A stretch of DNA of 64,000 nt from Sclerotinia nivalis (taxonomy: Eukaryota > Ascomycota > Leotiomycetes > Helotiales > Sclerotiniaceae), in the NCBI GenBank assembly GCA_029531795.1, contig JAPEIS010000012.1, positions 868,001-932,000 of the forward strand. The letters are read 5' to 3'. The notes under the pieces were generated by a model, which worked only from the letters and a program-made list of their open reading frames with translations, ran no database searches and was not told the origin of the DNA. The translations under genes and the position numbers were made by a program. Positions 36,769-50,281 of this stretch are shown piece by piece (positions within the stretch are counted from its first letter, which is position 1; each line of letters opens with the position of its first letter).

Positions 36769-39700
36769 TATCATGACAAGGAACGGTTATTAAAGTAAAT
36801 AAAGGATGAATGTCAGCCCAGAGATAACTGAACATCAGAACTAATAAGCTTTGGATAGAGATTGATTCGTCTTTCAATTCATCTTTCATATTCCATATTA
36901 ATGGATAACAAGGACCAATGGTTGGGTTGGTTGGTCTATTTGTTTGGGGTATCTATCCGAAGCTTTATTCTTAACCTTTCTTAGGTAGAACACTATAAAA
37001 GATACCGGTACCGTATATGGATTGAAATCCGATATTGAAAGTGATGTTGAAAATTAACATGAAAATTTCCCGGCATGAATTAATCTTGTTTGATTTTCCT
37101 ATCTTCTCTTCAAATCAAATCACTTCTTATCTCTCTTCTTTTCCCTATCGCATAACTCAAGAAAGAAAAGAAAGAAAAGAAAGAAGTGATTCCTTGGTCA
37201 AACTCCTCCTTGTGTAGCAATCCATTTTCAGCCTGCCCTTCAAAAAACAAATTACCCTGTTCTGGCCTATCAAAGGTCATCAATTAAATACAGGGATACA
37301 TTGAGGTGGTTTCCTTTTTAAAGTTGGCTTTAGATAAGAAGATCCGACTGTTGGTATCTATTATGATTGGTTCATTGTTGTATTCCCCTCGTGGAAATTG
37401 GTTTAGAAATGTCTTTTACTTCTCAAATATGTGTGGCTCGCCAAGATATCGGGAGCAAATCAAACTAAGGGAAACTATCAGCCTTGAAGAAGAAGATGTT
37501 GCCCAAGATCTTCATCTAGCCAAGGCCATTAAAAGTTCACATGTTTCTAATGAGAAGGAAGGTTTCTGGGGGATTTACCTGATGTGAATGAAAAAATTGG
37601 AACATTTGGGTTGGTATGAATTTTGAAGAAGACATGAAAGGAAGAAAAGGTTGCAGATTAAAAGTTGGATCAGCAAATCGGATATGATCCATTCAACTTC
37701 GCCTACGTATTCTTGTACCATGTTGCGCAACTACCCACTACTAAAATCTAAAATCTAACATCTAAATATTGATTTAATTTTTAATACACAACAATCAATC
37801 CTCGAGTACACATCTCACTGATTCTTACAGCCTTATGGTTCCACGACTGATAGAAAGCGAGGCTCACTGCTTCTAAAGGAGTTGTATATGAGGATTTATT
37901 GTATGTTGTGCAGAAGTCAGCAATCCAAATTCATAGCCTCAATACCTCTACAAAAGTAGTATGTATATGATCCATCATCCTTCTTGAACCCCCTCAAAGA
38001 TGATGGAAGAGATAGCTTTAAATCCTCTTATCATAAACGGAAGAGCAATATCGTGAGATGAGAAGTGCGTAATTCTATATTCCGCAGTCCTTCTCAATTG
38101 GTCTAGTCCAGCCGATATCTATAATTGCTGACAAGTTGGATTTATAAGTGTGGGAAGTGTGGGAAAGGTGTGGGCCCTTTATCATTGGATTCAATTAGCT
38201 TTATCAGTGGATCCCGTTGGTCCAAGAGTCTACTCCGTAAAGGTCAATACAGCACAGACGATATCGTATGAACGGTGGATGATGACTTGATTTTAGGTTT
38301 TATTTGAAACTAAACCTACCAAACGCTTTCCAGAACTTCTATAATTCCATATTTGAATAACCATTGTGCATCTAATTGCATTGCGCTTGAACAAACGTCG
38401 CGTTTAGACCATCTTGAGGCTGGAAAAGCTACACATAACCATGAGAACGATGACTTTTACTTGCAGGGTAGGTACAGCTGGACTGTACAACATGCATGCA
38501 TTCATAAATAATGCTTCGAAGAGGACGTTAGATTTTACCGGGTGAAGTCATTCTCAAATGAATAGCTGAAACGTGTGAGCTAACTCTGCCCCCTTGGCGC
38601 ATCATCCATTTGGTATGTTCGCCCGATACTACTAGGAAACATTAAACCATCTCTGTATACGAATACATACATCTATGCGAATACTACATCCCGGGGACAG
38701 TCAAATTTCAAAAATATCCACTACGGATCATCGACAATGAAGCTTAAGAGACGGGAACTTACAGTAGTTTCATTCATAGAAATCCGTTCTACGCCTCTTC
38801 TATACGGGCGGTTCCGCTTGAACTTGGATTTTAATGATTTGCCACGACATTATTAACATACCATTCATTTGCCTTCATATCCGAATTCCAACGATCTTAA
38901 GGGATCTAAACGGCGGGTCCTCCCATTCTTGGAATCCTCAAGCCGCTCTACCGTCCTTAAGGAAAATAGGCCGAGATAAGAGTATTTTGAACGGCGTATT
39001 ATGTTTCTGACCAAAAATATTGAGTCATGAAATCTTCACAATGGATTTTCAAGCGATAATCAAAAAGCATCAACAGAAAAGGAGTTTTTAACCCCACGAG
39101 ATCCATGGATTACCACGAGATTTCATGTATTGGGAAGGGTTAAAGAGGGGCCAGGAATTTACCCTGCAGTGCGCCCATAAGCAAGTCGAATGGGTGTGGT
39201 CTTATTGTTGTGCGAGCTTATTGGTCACAACCTTTAGATGGTGCTACAATGGTACAAGGCTTAGACAAAGCATCAGCTCGAGATTTATCTATGACCTTAT
39301 GGAGTATAATTACCTCTGTCCCTTTTTTCAAACCGTTTCTGATTTGGATCAAGTGCTTCAAAATTCTTAGTATTATTTCTTTGGCCTCATCCTGCAAGTT
39401 GAAGGACGGTCTACTCAAACTCCTTGCTCGAACATCTTACCGCGTACCCCACATCGTGAGACCGCACCAGATAATATCACAATCACAATTCATGCACTTG
39501 TCACTCTTCTCATCTCTAAGCCATCTCGTCAAGTTTCACGGCACGTGCCGAGGCTGAAAATGGGATGATCGTCCCGCAACACACCCAAGTGGTACAAAAA
39601 TCTATTTTGTGTATAAACTTATCCCAAAGCCTGGGGACGGGAAGGCTGATTGCGTAACGTGGTTCTCAAAATGGGGTTAATAGCTGATGATATAGGCTTA

Positions 39701-41017
39701 GTTTTGTTCATATGATCTCATTCGGGGTTTGATATCCTTAGACTTGTACCAGCTTTTGGTATCACCGGATCTTATGTCACAGTACTATCCTGAGGAATAC
39801 TTTCTGGTGAAAAGATTTCATTAGTGGTGTTATGGATACTCAAGATACTCGAGCTCGTATTCTTCAGTGTCGCCAGATCTTATGTAGCGATACCATTCTA
39901 AGTGATAATGTCACCACCAAACTCATTATGTACCTTACTCATTCCCTTCCTTAATTCTTCTATCTAGATTAAGTATAGCATTAGTGAACATGTTCCGCAA
40001 GATATATTCTGCGATTTCCTAAGTCATTAATATGGACTCTTCACTCTTTCTTACTAAAGTTCTTGCGTTTAATTTTATTCCTTCACTACTTCGCTCTTTG
40101 TCACGATAGCTTTCAGCGCATCATCGCACCACTGCCTGTCAACCCGTAAATTATACAGCGTGTCACAAAATATGAAATACATAGATAATAACCCACCCAT
40201 CCCGACAGATCATCCCCTTCCTTAGCTCCCACCATCTCTTTATTATGAAGTCATTATCCTTCCGGCTCTCGATAAATACCCGAACATTGGACGCTGGTAT
40301 TGAGTCCTGCATCGTGTTCAGTACTTCATATATAGCTGCCGTGATTTCCATATGGAACAAGATGGAAAGAAATCGTTTCGATCAAATGGGCACTTTTTTT
40401 CAACGAGTAAAACATCGAATGCAGTCTCCCGTTGTTTAAACTTCAAGGGGAATAACGAAATATCATATAAAGTGAAGATAATGCAGAATATGAGGATATA
40501 TAACATCCTACTATATAGAAACATGAGTATAACCGAAAAAATCTTGAAGAGATATTTTATACAAATCGTATCGTATGAATATAGGTATCTAGTAGATAGA
40601 TAGTAATAACTTAAGAAGAAATTATGAATATCTATCCTATACTCGGTATAATCACACACTTTCTCATTCTACTTTTAACCCTATTTTCCCTTTCTGTTAA
40701 TTACTACTTATATTTTCTCTCTCTTCTTCTTCCTTTACTCCTATTGAATATCGAATATCGAATCTTGAATCTAAACATAAATCCACACATACATCCTACT
40801 CCGGGCCAATTAATATCTAATCCGTCCCCGGTAAAATCTTTCTTCCTTGTCTTTTCTCAGGGGAGAAAAAATGAACGCTCAAATCTCAAATATTTGTTCT
40901 CTGATATATTCTATAACTCATGGTCCACTTACCCCCACTCCCAATTTTTTTTCCCATCGCGTTCGTCCGGTGTATATTCTTTACATCCTCCATATCCTCC
41001 ATATCCTCAATATCAAT

Positions 41018-41036
41018 CCCCCCCCCCCCCCCCCCC
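41018..41036 (+). repeat. Homopolymer C19
   Basis: Nineteen uninterrupted C bases, followed by AAAA and a further C6. Preceded by CATATCCTC repeats (40987-41010). Confidence 0.9.
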
Positions 41037-41288
41037 AAAACCCCCCTAGAATCCACTAATTATATCTCTCAACCCTTCACAAACCCTCTCACAAACCCTC
41101 TCATATCCCCAATCCCCCCCTTTATTCTAATACCCCTAAAACTCTAAAATCTATACACCATAAAACGTATATATTATAAGATCCACCTACCTAGATACTA
41201 ACTATTCAAGATAAATCTAACCTATAATATCATAATCGTTTAAATTGTTTAACTTTTTGGTTGTTAAATGAATGGATAAATGAATAGG

Positions 41289-41387
41289 TATGATGAGTAT
41301 GATGAGTATGATGAGTATGATGAGTATGATGAGTATGATGAGTATGATGAGTATGATGAGTATGATGAGTATGATGAGTATGATGAA
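41289..41387 (+). repeat. 9-bp minisatellite TATGATGAG, 11 units
   Basis: Ten perfect TATGATGAG units and an eleventh ending GAA. In one plus-strand frame it reads as repeated Tyr-Asp-Glu within a 62-codon open frame (41280-41468), but nothing else supports translation. Confidence 0.95.
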
Positions 41388-42163
41388 TTATACGTTTATT
41401 TTATGATTTGTTGTGTTATAGACGCGGGCGAGGGGGTGGGACTTAGGGGATCGAGGGTTAGGGGGTAGGTTGTGTAGATAAATAAGTGTGTGTGTGTGTG
41501 TGGCGGGGGAAGGATGTGAGGGAAGAGGAGATGAGAGAAGGGTGATGTATTTTGAGCTGTTGAATCGTGGAAGATGGATGAAATGAAATGGCGGTATACT
41601 ACGATGGAGAAAAAGAGATTGAGAAACGTTCAGATAATCAATTGAAGATAATTTGTGTATTGAATGAAGTACTCTTCATCTAATTATACCTAGGTATCTA
41701 TAGGTAGGTAGGTAGGTACCTAGGCACCAATTCGCACAACGCCCCCACAGGAACTCAAACAAATAAACCAGGAGCCGAGCACACCAAGCCCATATAATTT
41801 CATTCACTCATTTATCTATTCCATCTCACCCTCCAAAAAATCTAAATATCTCTCAAAAGGAAAAGTTGGCTCAGGCTTGCCTTTACTACTTCATAAACGC
41901 CAGTGCGTACCTCCAACGGCATTCCATGTCTCTCTCTGGTTACCACTTCTACATAAATGCACAAGTTTAAACGCTCGAGAAGAGGATCATATATGAACGA
42001 GCTCCCGTTGGCACACTAAACGATTCAGCAGTATCTGGTTTTTCATCATTGCGCAACAGAGGAAGTGGAAATGGATGTTATATGGATGGAAACTTGATGT
42101 GATAAATATGTCCGGATGAGATGTGTTCTGGCGGAAGAAAATGCATGAGATATTGTAAGAATT

Positions 42164-44174
42164 TTATGAAATTAATGTAGTTCCTTTCGTTCGTCCAATT
42201 TCCATCTTTGCTGTTCGGGCGCCAAATTGTATCTGATGATGTAAGTAATAGTTTAAATGGAAGGAATCAAATATGCAAAAATACTCACAGCGCGTTTCTT
42301 TTCTGTAGAAACTGACTTCATACCTAAATCATAAGCCAGAAGTCTTAACACTTTCTTGCCCGGTTCTATATCCGGTGTTTCAGGGTCTCGGGATTCAGAT
42401 GTAAAACCACATTTATCCCATATAGGAGACTCGACAGCCCATTTGACTAAATCTTCATCCAAATATGGGAATCGAGCTTCTCTTCCCCAATTTGATATTA
42501 CACGATCATCTCGACCAAGATTTCGTTTGCCAAGTCTATTCACATCTAACTCTAGTTCATCTAGAAGGGCAGAAAAGCCATTTCGATTGAATGCTGTTGC
42601 GTGACGTGTATAGCCACCGAACAACTCATCTGCGCCAAGCCCGGATAGAAGAACACGTGCGGGCGTTGTATATAGAATTTCTTCTATGCCATCTTTTGTC
42701 GATGCTAGACCAACACCGCGAGAAGCAAAGTATAAGGCGAAGGCTATTGACAAATCCATTTCTGTATTATGTGGATGAATCAAATCTACGATTTTAGCTC
42801 TGTGCTCTATTGTCTCCGTATAAGGAATATTTATCTAGTTTTCTTCAGTTCTTGGGTTCCAACGTGTAGTTAGATTATCGACTCACTGCAACAAATCGCC
42901 ATGTTCGTCCAGGGCAAATATTCTGAAGCTCTTGATGAGCTTTCCTCCCTGTTTCTCGATCAGGGCAGAGCTCATATGGAGAAACTTTATTGTCCGACAT
43001 TTCGTTTGCATCCGGAGGCGGAGGTTGTGCCCCTTTCTTCAGCCGCGGTCCATTCTGCGCAGCTTTGATAACACGCGGGTTTTCAAAAGCAACATTCAGT
43101 AGATCAACCTCTTGGTCTGATGGTAGTAAATCATGTGCCAATCTTGCCAAAACTGTGCAATCAAGTCCGCCTGAGAATAAAATTGCCAGCCTGACATTGT
43201 GAGAGTGACCTATGCTTGGAGGAGTAGGAATAGTCAGAACCCTAGGTTTCAAAGACTCACATAGATGATGCCGTAATGACATCACTGATGGGGAATCAAG
43301 GTTGAGAATATGAGTTCCATCTTCGAAAGTTCTGTTGAACTTGCCAAGTGAAGGAGCCTGCGATTTTCGAGTTAGTATTAGTCTTATTCTAACATAATTG
43401 CAGCCAATGTGACAAAGTATGACAACCAAGAGGAATACTCACTGACGCATCGGCCTCGGAATCTTCCCACTCAAATCTTTGATATGGCAATGGTGATTTT
43501 GAGATCGAAAGGTCCTGTGAACCTGGTATTGAAAAAGAAAGGCTACTCTTATCATCACAGGAAAATTTGTAGATACCATCTGCTTCTATTTCTTTCCAGT
43601 TGCCTTTAGCGGGATCTGCTGTACTAGCAAACTCTATATATTCAGATTGTCCCATATTTTCGAATTCGTCATCAACATTGTAAAGAAGAGATCTGCGACC
43701 AAGGCGATCTCGGCCGCAGTATAAAGCACCGTGAAAACTATCCCAGAAGACAAATGCAAATGGTCCAGAAATTCCTCGTAAGATCTTAAGCACCGCAAGT
43801 GTGGCATCTGAGGCCGAGGTAGCTGTTGAAACAACTTTTATAAGTATGTCATATATGACTTGGCCATCGTTACCATTAACAAGCTCGCCACCAACCTTCC
43901 ATGCCTCACCATTCCAGCAAAGGATTGGGCCAGAGTTGGGGCCAGGTGCGTTAATGACGGTTGAACCATCAAATGGTTGTGGAGTGATGTGATCTCCTCT
44001 CAAAGCTAAGACTGTTGATAAAAAAGATAAACAATATGGCGTTCCATCACTTGAAGTGAAATTTATTTGTGCCGAACCTGTATGATCAGGACCTCTGTTG
44101 CAAAGAGAATGTTTCAAAGCATGACTTGGAATTTGCAATCCTCGCGTGGATATCGACGCGTAAATACCACACAT
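42164..44174 (-). CDS. Asparagine synthetase domain-containing protein 1-like (ASNSD1)
   Basis: Four exons (44174-43443, 43357-42887, 42834-42289, 42232-42164), all joined in phase 0, give 605 residues. The start MCGIYAS exposes Cys2, the Ntn-type glutamine amidotransferase nucleophile. The C-terminal half has the ATP-pyrophosphatase loop SGGLD (about residues 306-310) and the asparagine-synthetase-like block LLSGLGADELFGGYTRH. The 22-codon last exon begins IQFGARTAKME, which is conserved in this family and supports the final splice. The family is distinct from true asparagine synthetase (Asn2), and its reaction is not established; a role in amide transfer is inference. The gene is head-to-head with VPS9, 461 bp between starts. 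Confidence 0.93.
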
Positions 44175-44635
44175 CACTGATTTGCGAATCTATTCGATTC
44201 GTAAATTTTTATGTTGACAAATCCATTTACTTCGTGGATAGTATATATTATTTCAAGGTTGTGGTGTCGTTTGGTGTTCAGTCTTATTATATTGACATTG
44301 ATAAGATCAAACAAATTTTCTAAATTTATTTCAAGTTCAATCTCCAACAGCTTGGCTGCACCGCGGCTCGTCATTTTAGCGAATCAACCGAATTACTTCA
44401 CTGTCGAGGGCGAGGGCGAGGAAACTTACCACCAAATATAATCGACTGTTTTTGTTTGTCCGGTAAAAAGGGAAATAATAGTTTTGATGCCTTATTCCTT
44501 TTATACTTCCAAAGATACAGTGTCCGACTTTACCACGCCTCTTTTCGAAGCTCAAAAATACCCGGAACGTTGAAGCTCGAATACCCCGCCAATCCTACAG
44601 TTTCACAAACGCCGATCAAAGGCGCTCGCGGATGT
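44175..44635. promoter_or_regulatory. Compact bidirectional promoter of the ASNSD1-like gene and VPS9
   Basis: Only 461 bp separate the two divergent start codons, so the promoters and both 5' leaders share this space. The VPS9 frame is open upstream of its ATG to 44456 but without an in-frame ATG. No specific operator was recognised. Confidence 0.6.
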
Positions 44636-47243
44636 ATGTCTTCTCCTAGACAGTCGGCAGAAGTTTTAAAACCCCGAGATGGAATATCACAGGAGCTTTC
44701 ATCGGTAGTGAGCCCAAAAGATGAGACTGGCATTCACGACGTTGAGCCAGCCTCGCCAACCAGTAAGGATATGAAGGACCAGGGTGTTGAAGAGGAGACA
44801 CTGTTGGCAGACAGAAGCGAGCCAGCAGAAGACAATCCCCCTACGACAACGGACGATGCTTTGGATTCACTGAAGGATAAGGGAAAGGAAAAAATTACAG
44901 AAGGAAACAATATGGACGAGCTACGGACCGCCACCAAGGAGCAACCTATACCAGACATGGAATCCTCTACTGCGACTTTGAAACCAATAATAACCGGACC
45001 CCCGAATGTTTCTATGCAGAACATGTCACCAATTGACCAAACGTATTTAGATCCTACCCCCAAGACACCTGGCACCTCTCGGCCTCCATCAAGATCTGCG
45101 TCGACTGCAGGAACACATCATCTACACGCGGAGAGGTTGGATAGATCACCTACGAGATCCGATGCAGGGTTTGACGAAAAAACCTCCGCGAGTGAGGACG
45201 AGCGAGAAGGAGATTCTAGATTAGAAATACAAAGCATAATGGATCAATTCGGAGAAGACGGACAGGGCCCAGGGCATGAAGAAGTTATGTCTCCTCGTCT
45301 TGAGTTTGCTGGTCCGCTTCTTGGCAGTCCAGTACAACACCCACCTCGCAAATCGAGTCTGGAGCCTATAAATGCATCCGTTCTAAGTCAGAGTATGGGT
45401 GATTTGCAAATATCATCTGCTCCTTCACCAGGCCATCGAACCAGGAACGATTCTGACGTCGGCCCAGCTGTCCCGCCTAAAGCAGACTCTATACATAGCT
45501 TTGGCATCATGCAGGATGATCGTTACTCCTCTGCAGATACCCCATTATCCCCTGCCTTACATCGACCCCCACCTCCCGAACCAGAGCCTGAGCCGGACCT
45601 TCCTTTCGATTTTCATCGATTTTTGGAACAGCTGAGGCATAGGACAGCGGATCCCGTAGCGAAGTTCTTACGGTCGTTCCTACAGGAGTTTGCAAAGAAA
45701 CAGTGGATGGTACACGAACAAGTTAAAATAATAGGCGATTTCTTGTCTTTTATCACGAATAAAATGGCTCAATGCGAGGTATGGCGTGAAGTCTCTGATG
45801 CAGAGTTTGATAATGCGCGTGAGGGTATGGAGAAATTAGTTATGAACAGGTTATATACACAAACATTTTCTCCAGCAATTCCTCCACCCCAGCCCATTCC
45901 AGGCTCAAAGCCAAGAAGGCGGGGCGCTGATCGACCCATGGGTCCCGGTCGAAGAGGACAACATCAAGAAGATGTTGAGAGAGATGATATACTTGCTCAG
46001 AAAGTTAGCATTTATGGTTGGGTGAAAGAGCAGCATTTAGATATACCACCAGTTGGCGACAGCGGAAAACGTTTTCTGATCTTGGCACAACAAGGTAAGA
46101 TTAAGAGTCGTGTAAAGATGAATATCAATGCTAATGGTGACAATAGAGATATTGAAGATCAAAACCTACAGAGCCCCACGGGACAAAATAATATGTGTTC
46201 TCAACTGCTGCAAAGTTATTTTTGGTAACTCTCCAGGTTGGCCTTTTAATTGATGTTCTTACTGAATTTACCAGGGCTACTAAAGCATTCGAAGACCGAT
46301 TCATCGGCAGATTCATTTATGCCTCTTTTGATTTATGTTGTCCTTCAAGCAAATCCCGAGCATCTTGTCTCAAATGTTCAATATATTCTTAGGTTTAGAA
46401 ACCAGGAAAAGTTGGGAGGAGAGGCAGGATATTATCTTTCGTCGTTGGTATGTCATATCAAATCTTTTTTGGGATTGTACCACTAACTCTATGAAGATGG
46501 GCGCAGTCCAATTCATCGAGAATCTGGATCGAACAAGTCTTACGATAAGTGACGAAGACTTTGAACGGAATGTCGAAGCGGCTGTATCTGCTATTGCCGA
46601 AAAGCATCAAGCAGAGATTGCTTCAAGCCCTGTCGAAAGCAGTCCACCTACACAACTTTCCGAGAAATCACCTCCAAGCCGACATTCTATGGAAGGCGAA
46701 TCATCGGCTCCTAGAAGGTCAACATCGTCAAACGAATATGAAGCTGGGGATGGTATAGATGAGAAAGCTGCTATGAGCGGTCTACTTCGTACTATTCAAA
46801 GACCGCTTTCCTCTATAGGTAGAATGTTCTCGGATGACCCTTCCCCTTACAGTGGACCCGCCAGGACTCCCAATCCTGGGAGTACACCAGGAATGACTCC
46901 ATCCCCACGAGTAAGCATGGAGGGGGTTCAACCCCCACAGCGAAGGCCTAGTGGACGTGAATCGAACATCAGGAATAGGATGACAGCCGAGGATGCAGCT
47001 GCCAGGCAAGCGAGTGCCGAGGCTGCAGAAGCACATCGTCTACAACGTGCAGAGCACGAGAATGTTGTAGAGACCCTTGCCGGAATGTTTCCAGATTTAG
47101 ACAGGGAAATCATTAGCGATGTAGTTACTCAAAAAGAGGGAAGGTAAGGATCAAACCCTCAAGACAAATCCTAAACATATTATACTAATTGTGCATTCAG
47201 GGTTGGTCTAGCAGTCGATGCATGTCTTGCTCTGAGTTCTTGA
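44636..47243 (+). CDS. VPS9: Rab5-family guanine nucleotide exchange factor with VPS9 and CUE domains
   Basis: Vps9 activates Rab5/Vps21-type GTPases on early endosomes; the CUE domain binds ubiquitin. Five exons (44636-46094, 46147-46224, 46275-46447, 46497-47143, 47201-47243) give 799 residues. The first ~310 residues are disordered and Ser/Pro/Asp/Glu-rich. A helical bundle starts near LPFDFHRFLEQLRHRT (about 322). The VPS9 domain covers about 400-590 and includes RAPRDKIICVLNCCKVI, DSFMPLLIYVVLQANPEHL and GEAGYYLSSLMGAVQFI. A second disordered region follows. The CUE domain occupies about 755-799, with GMFPDL and a final exon encoding VGLAVDACLALSS. Splicing across the four short introns is supported by domain continuity. 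Confidence 0.95.
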
Positions 47244-47677
47244 ACAGTAACCAGGCATGGAATACTTCATTATCATATTATCACACTTTTAATATCCACA
47301 GATTTTATGCATTTGAGCGGGTGGAAATCATAGCGTTGCATGGTGGCATTGGCGTTTTCCTCGTGTTGAATCTTCTGGTATATCCCTAGCGCGAGTCAGC
47401 TTTAGAAGATCAGTAGCGAGAAAGAAGTAGAAGTTACGACGTGATGTCTAATATAGTCGTAATTACTTGTCCGAAATAATGAAAGATTATTAAAAGCTTT
47501 GTACTTTCACAGTGAATCTTTCTTTAATGAAAAGAACTGTGGTCTGAACGATGAACATAATCTTCGTAGCGTGCAAAAATCTCGGTTGAAATTGCTTGTG
47601 CTATCATTCAAATTTTGTCTCGGGAGGTAATACCATGGAGTATCCATATCCAATATCATTGAAGATATATCTTAACT
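47244..47677. other. Short intergenic region
   Basis: Contains the 3' flank of VPS9 and the promoter of the next plus-strand gene. No repeat, RNA gene or specific site was recognised. Confidence 0.6.
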
Positions 47678-50281
47678 ATGGCAAAGAAGAAGAATAAGAG
47701 CGAAAGCAATGACGGCTCTCCAGAAACCCAAATTCCCGCGGATTCTGCGCCATTACCGGCATCAGCTACATCAATGCCAAAAGCAAAAAATCCCAAGTCC
47801 GCTCAACAACCCTCAACATCTGCACTTATTATTTGTCGCAACAAGTATGTCAAGTATTTACAAAACCGTAATCCTATTGCACATCATGCGCGGATGCCAT
47901 TGCTGGTTTCGCAGATGCTATACCTGAACTTATGAGGCGAAATTGTGCATCAACAATATTTTTTTACGATTTGCTTCAATGCGCGTCCCGCATTTACATT
48001 TGAAACGTCCGACTAACACATTATCCGCAGGCATTGGCGTTATATCTCCTCCTTCCATGGGCCGTGGCTACAATTGCCTCCAGAAGTTCTAGAAGCTCTC
48101 GCGAATAACAATTATGCCCTTCCTCGACCCCGGCCGATTGACCCCGCGGTCTTCTTCGATATTCTTAAGATTCGCCAACTCGTTGACGAAGCTACGAATC
48201 TCGCAGTGCGCGCCGCCAGCGGTGTAACATCATCTTCTCTTTCAAATTCTCTCAATGCTGGGAATGGCTTATTAGGGAATGGGGGCACGGCGCTGGGTCT
48301 GGGGATTGGGGGAGGAGGCGGGAATGCGAAATTAAGTAAAGAACGAAAACATCGGATGCGGGAACAGGCCACTCAAAAGCTATCGAAGGCATATCATCTG
48401 GATGAAATTGCATGTAGTGTTGCGACCATGCAATCTGCTTCTACACTGGAGGATGTAGCCCAGCTTGTCCTGCAGAGAAACCCCAATGATTCGGATGCCA
48501 AATACGTTCACTTTTTTCATGAGAAGATTCCTTCGCGGCAGCTGGCAGAATGTACAAGTCTACAACCTTTGGACGAAGTCATAGCAGATAGGCCGAGCGA
48601 AGGCGAAATATTAAGGACTCGAGCTGTTACAAAGATATTCAAGGAGGATTTTGTGGGAGCGGCACAAGATCTTACTTCTGCTTTACAAGTCTGTAGATAT
48701 TATCAGAACCAGCACAAGGCAGGTCGACAGCAAATTCAGCTAGCAAGTGAAGCTGCAGCTGAAGCTCAGCGAAAACACAGTGGTAGATGGAGAGACGAAT
48801 TTAAGTTAGACGAAGAGGACCACCCAAGTAGCCTTGAAACCCAACTCCTGTTCCACCGTGCCGGTGTTTACTTGACTATCGCTTGTCAACATGTTGATGC
48901 TGCTCTATCACATACGCCCTCCCATGGAGACTTAATGTCATGGGAAGATATAGACAAGGTCATGAAAAGTCCTTGTCCTTCCAATGAAGATTCAAGTAAT
49001 GGAGAAAAAACTAACGGAAAGACAAACGGTGCCCATGATACCGCAGATGAAGCGCCCGAGATAACCTCAGCTGAGAAAGAAGCACATCGAAAACGTATGG
49101 AGTCACGGAAAATCGTGAAGACAAATGCGAAGAGGGCATTAAGAGATTATGTAGCATACTTGTCGCATCTGGATTACACCCCTGGCCTTCCAGCCGAGAT
49201 CACTGAAGAATTTGTCCGCCAAGTAAATCTAGCTGCAAATGGTTACAAAATCCCTCGACCACCTCAAACCAAGCACAACAAGAAAGGGCTAGACCTGGAA
49301 AGTAACGCATCATTAAGTAATGGTCAACTTTCCGATGCACTTGTACCTCATACTGGCCACAATGGAAGAAGTCGGCCTCAATCTAGTACTTCTCGACCGC
49401 ACGATTTACCGTCTCTACCTCCACCCAAGGTCTACCAAATATCGTCCTTATTCTCCGCCACCCCGCCCGCTGATCTTCCTCCTTACCCAGAAACAGCAAC
49501 AGCCTTAACAACTAAGCAGCAACTCCGCGCGTCCCATTCCGAGGCAGCTCAGCATATACTCGCTCAAGCCGATTGCCACGAAGCTCTTACCTATCACCCC
49601 CTTTTAACAGATGCCCTCCATTCTCTCTTACTTTGTCACTGCCTAGTGCAAACCTCCGCCCGTGAACTTCAACGGCACGCACATATGGTCGCGCGACTAG
49701 CCCGTGTTTGCGACGGCTATCCTATCTTTCAAGCATCAAGATCTCCATCCCGTGCCGACTGGATTGAAGTAATACGTCGCAACGATAACTGGATCTCTCT
49801 TGCCGCGTCTTGGGAAACTCTTTGCGCACCCGCGCCGTTACCGGGCCAAGCTCCAAGTAATCAACAGAAAGAAACAGCTGCGGAAAAGAAAGAGAGATTA
49901 AAACAGCAGGCCATAATGGAAGCACTTGAGGATGATCGTGTTCATGATGAAGCAAGTTTTCATGCGGCAGTAGCAGCTAGACAAAGGAGACAGGAAGAGG
50001 AAGCTAGGAAGGCTGAGGGAAGAGAAATGCCAAAGCGGTGGGCTCAGGAGGATGGAAAGGAATACCCTATTAGTACTGATAGGGCTCAGGCAATTGTTAG
50101 ATGGATCCGAGAGGCTCCTGTTGGGGGTGATGGTACTGGGCTAAAGAAAAAGAAGAGAGGTGTTAGGGGAAAGGGAAAAGGCAGCTTGAATGGAACAGAG
50201 GCTGGTATGCAGGATACAAAGGCCGATGGCGAGGCAGAAGGCAATGAAGAATTCGAGAGGATTGAGGAAGAGGTCGATTGA
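47678..50281 (+). CDS. Conserved fungal protein of unknown function, TPR-like helical repeats
   Basis: Two exons (47678-47844, 48031-50281) give 805 residues. The join restores KHWRYISSFHGPWLQLPPEVLE, which looks like a conserved family core. The N-terminus is Lys-rich (MAKKKNKS). A Gly-rich linker lies near residues 135-160. Helical segments with Ala/Leu spacing (for example GEILRTRAVTKIFKEDFVGAAQDLTSAL, here split by Lys and Glu) suggest TPR-like repeats. A later helical region holds AQHILAQADCHEALTYHPLLTDALHSLLLCH. The C-terminus is charged and coiled, with a KKKKRG basic patch and an acidic end. I see no enzyme motif. The 186-nt intron is longer than its neighbours. Function unknown. Confidence 0.85.

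Larger units (their letters stand above)
36011..42163. other. 6-kb gene-poor region with simple repeats and possible decayed repeat DNA
   Basis: I find no supportable gene. The left end is the ammonium transporter promoter. Contents: a GATGTG/GATGTA hexanucleotide tract (36711-36768), an imperfect direct repeat near 39759-39789 and 39868-39898 that differs mainly by transitions, a C19 run (41018-41036), a TATGATGAG minisatellite (41289-41387), and a CCTAGG-containing tract (41684-41726). Open frames near 37306-37587, 39125-39557, 40160-40660 and 40624-41147 have no domains; the last is driven by the C run. The right end should hold the 3' UTR of the ASNSD1-like gene. Confidence 0.5.

Noticed and set aside
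38400..39700. Possible transposon coding remnants
   Set aside because: No reverse transcriptase, integrase or transposase motif could be read in any frame; only a short RIP-like repeat nearby is supportable.
40624..41147. Proline-rich open frames
   Set aside because: Their proline content comes from the C19 homopolymer and the surrounding C-rich tract in several frames at once.
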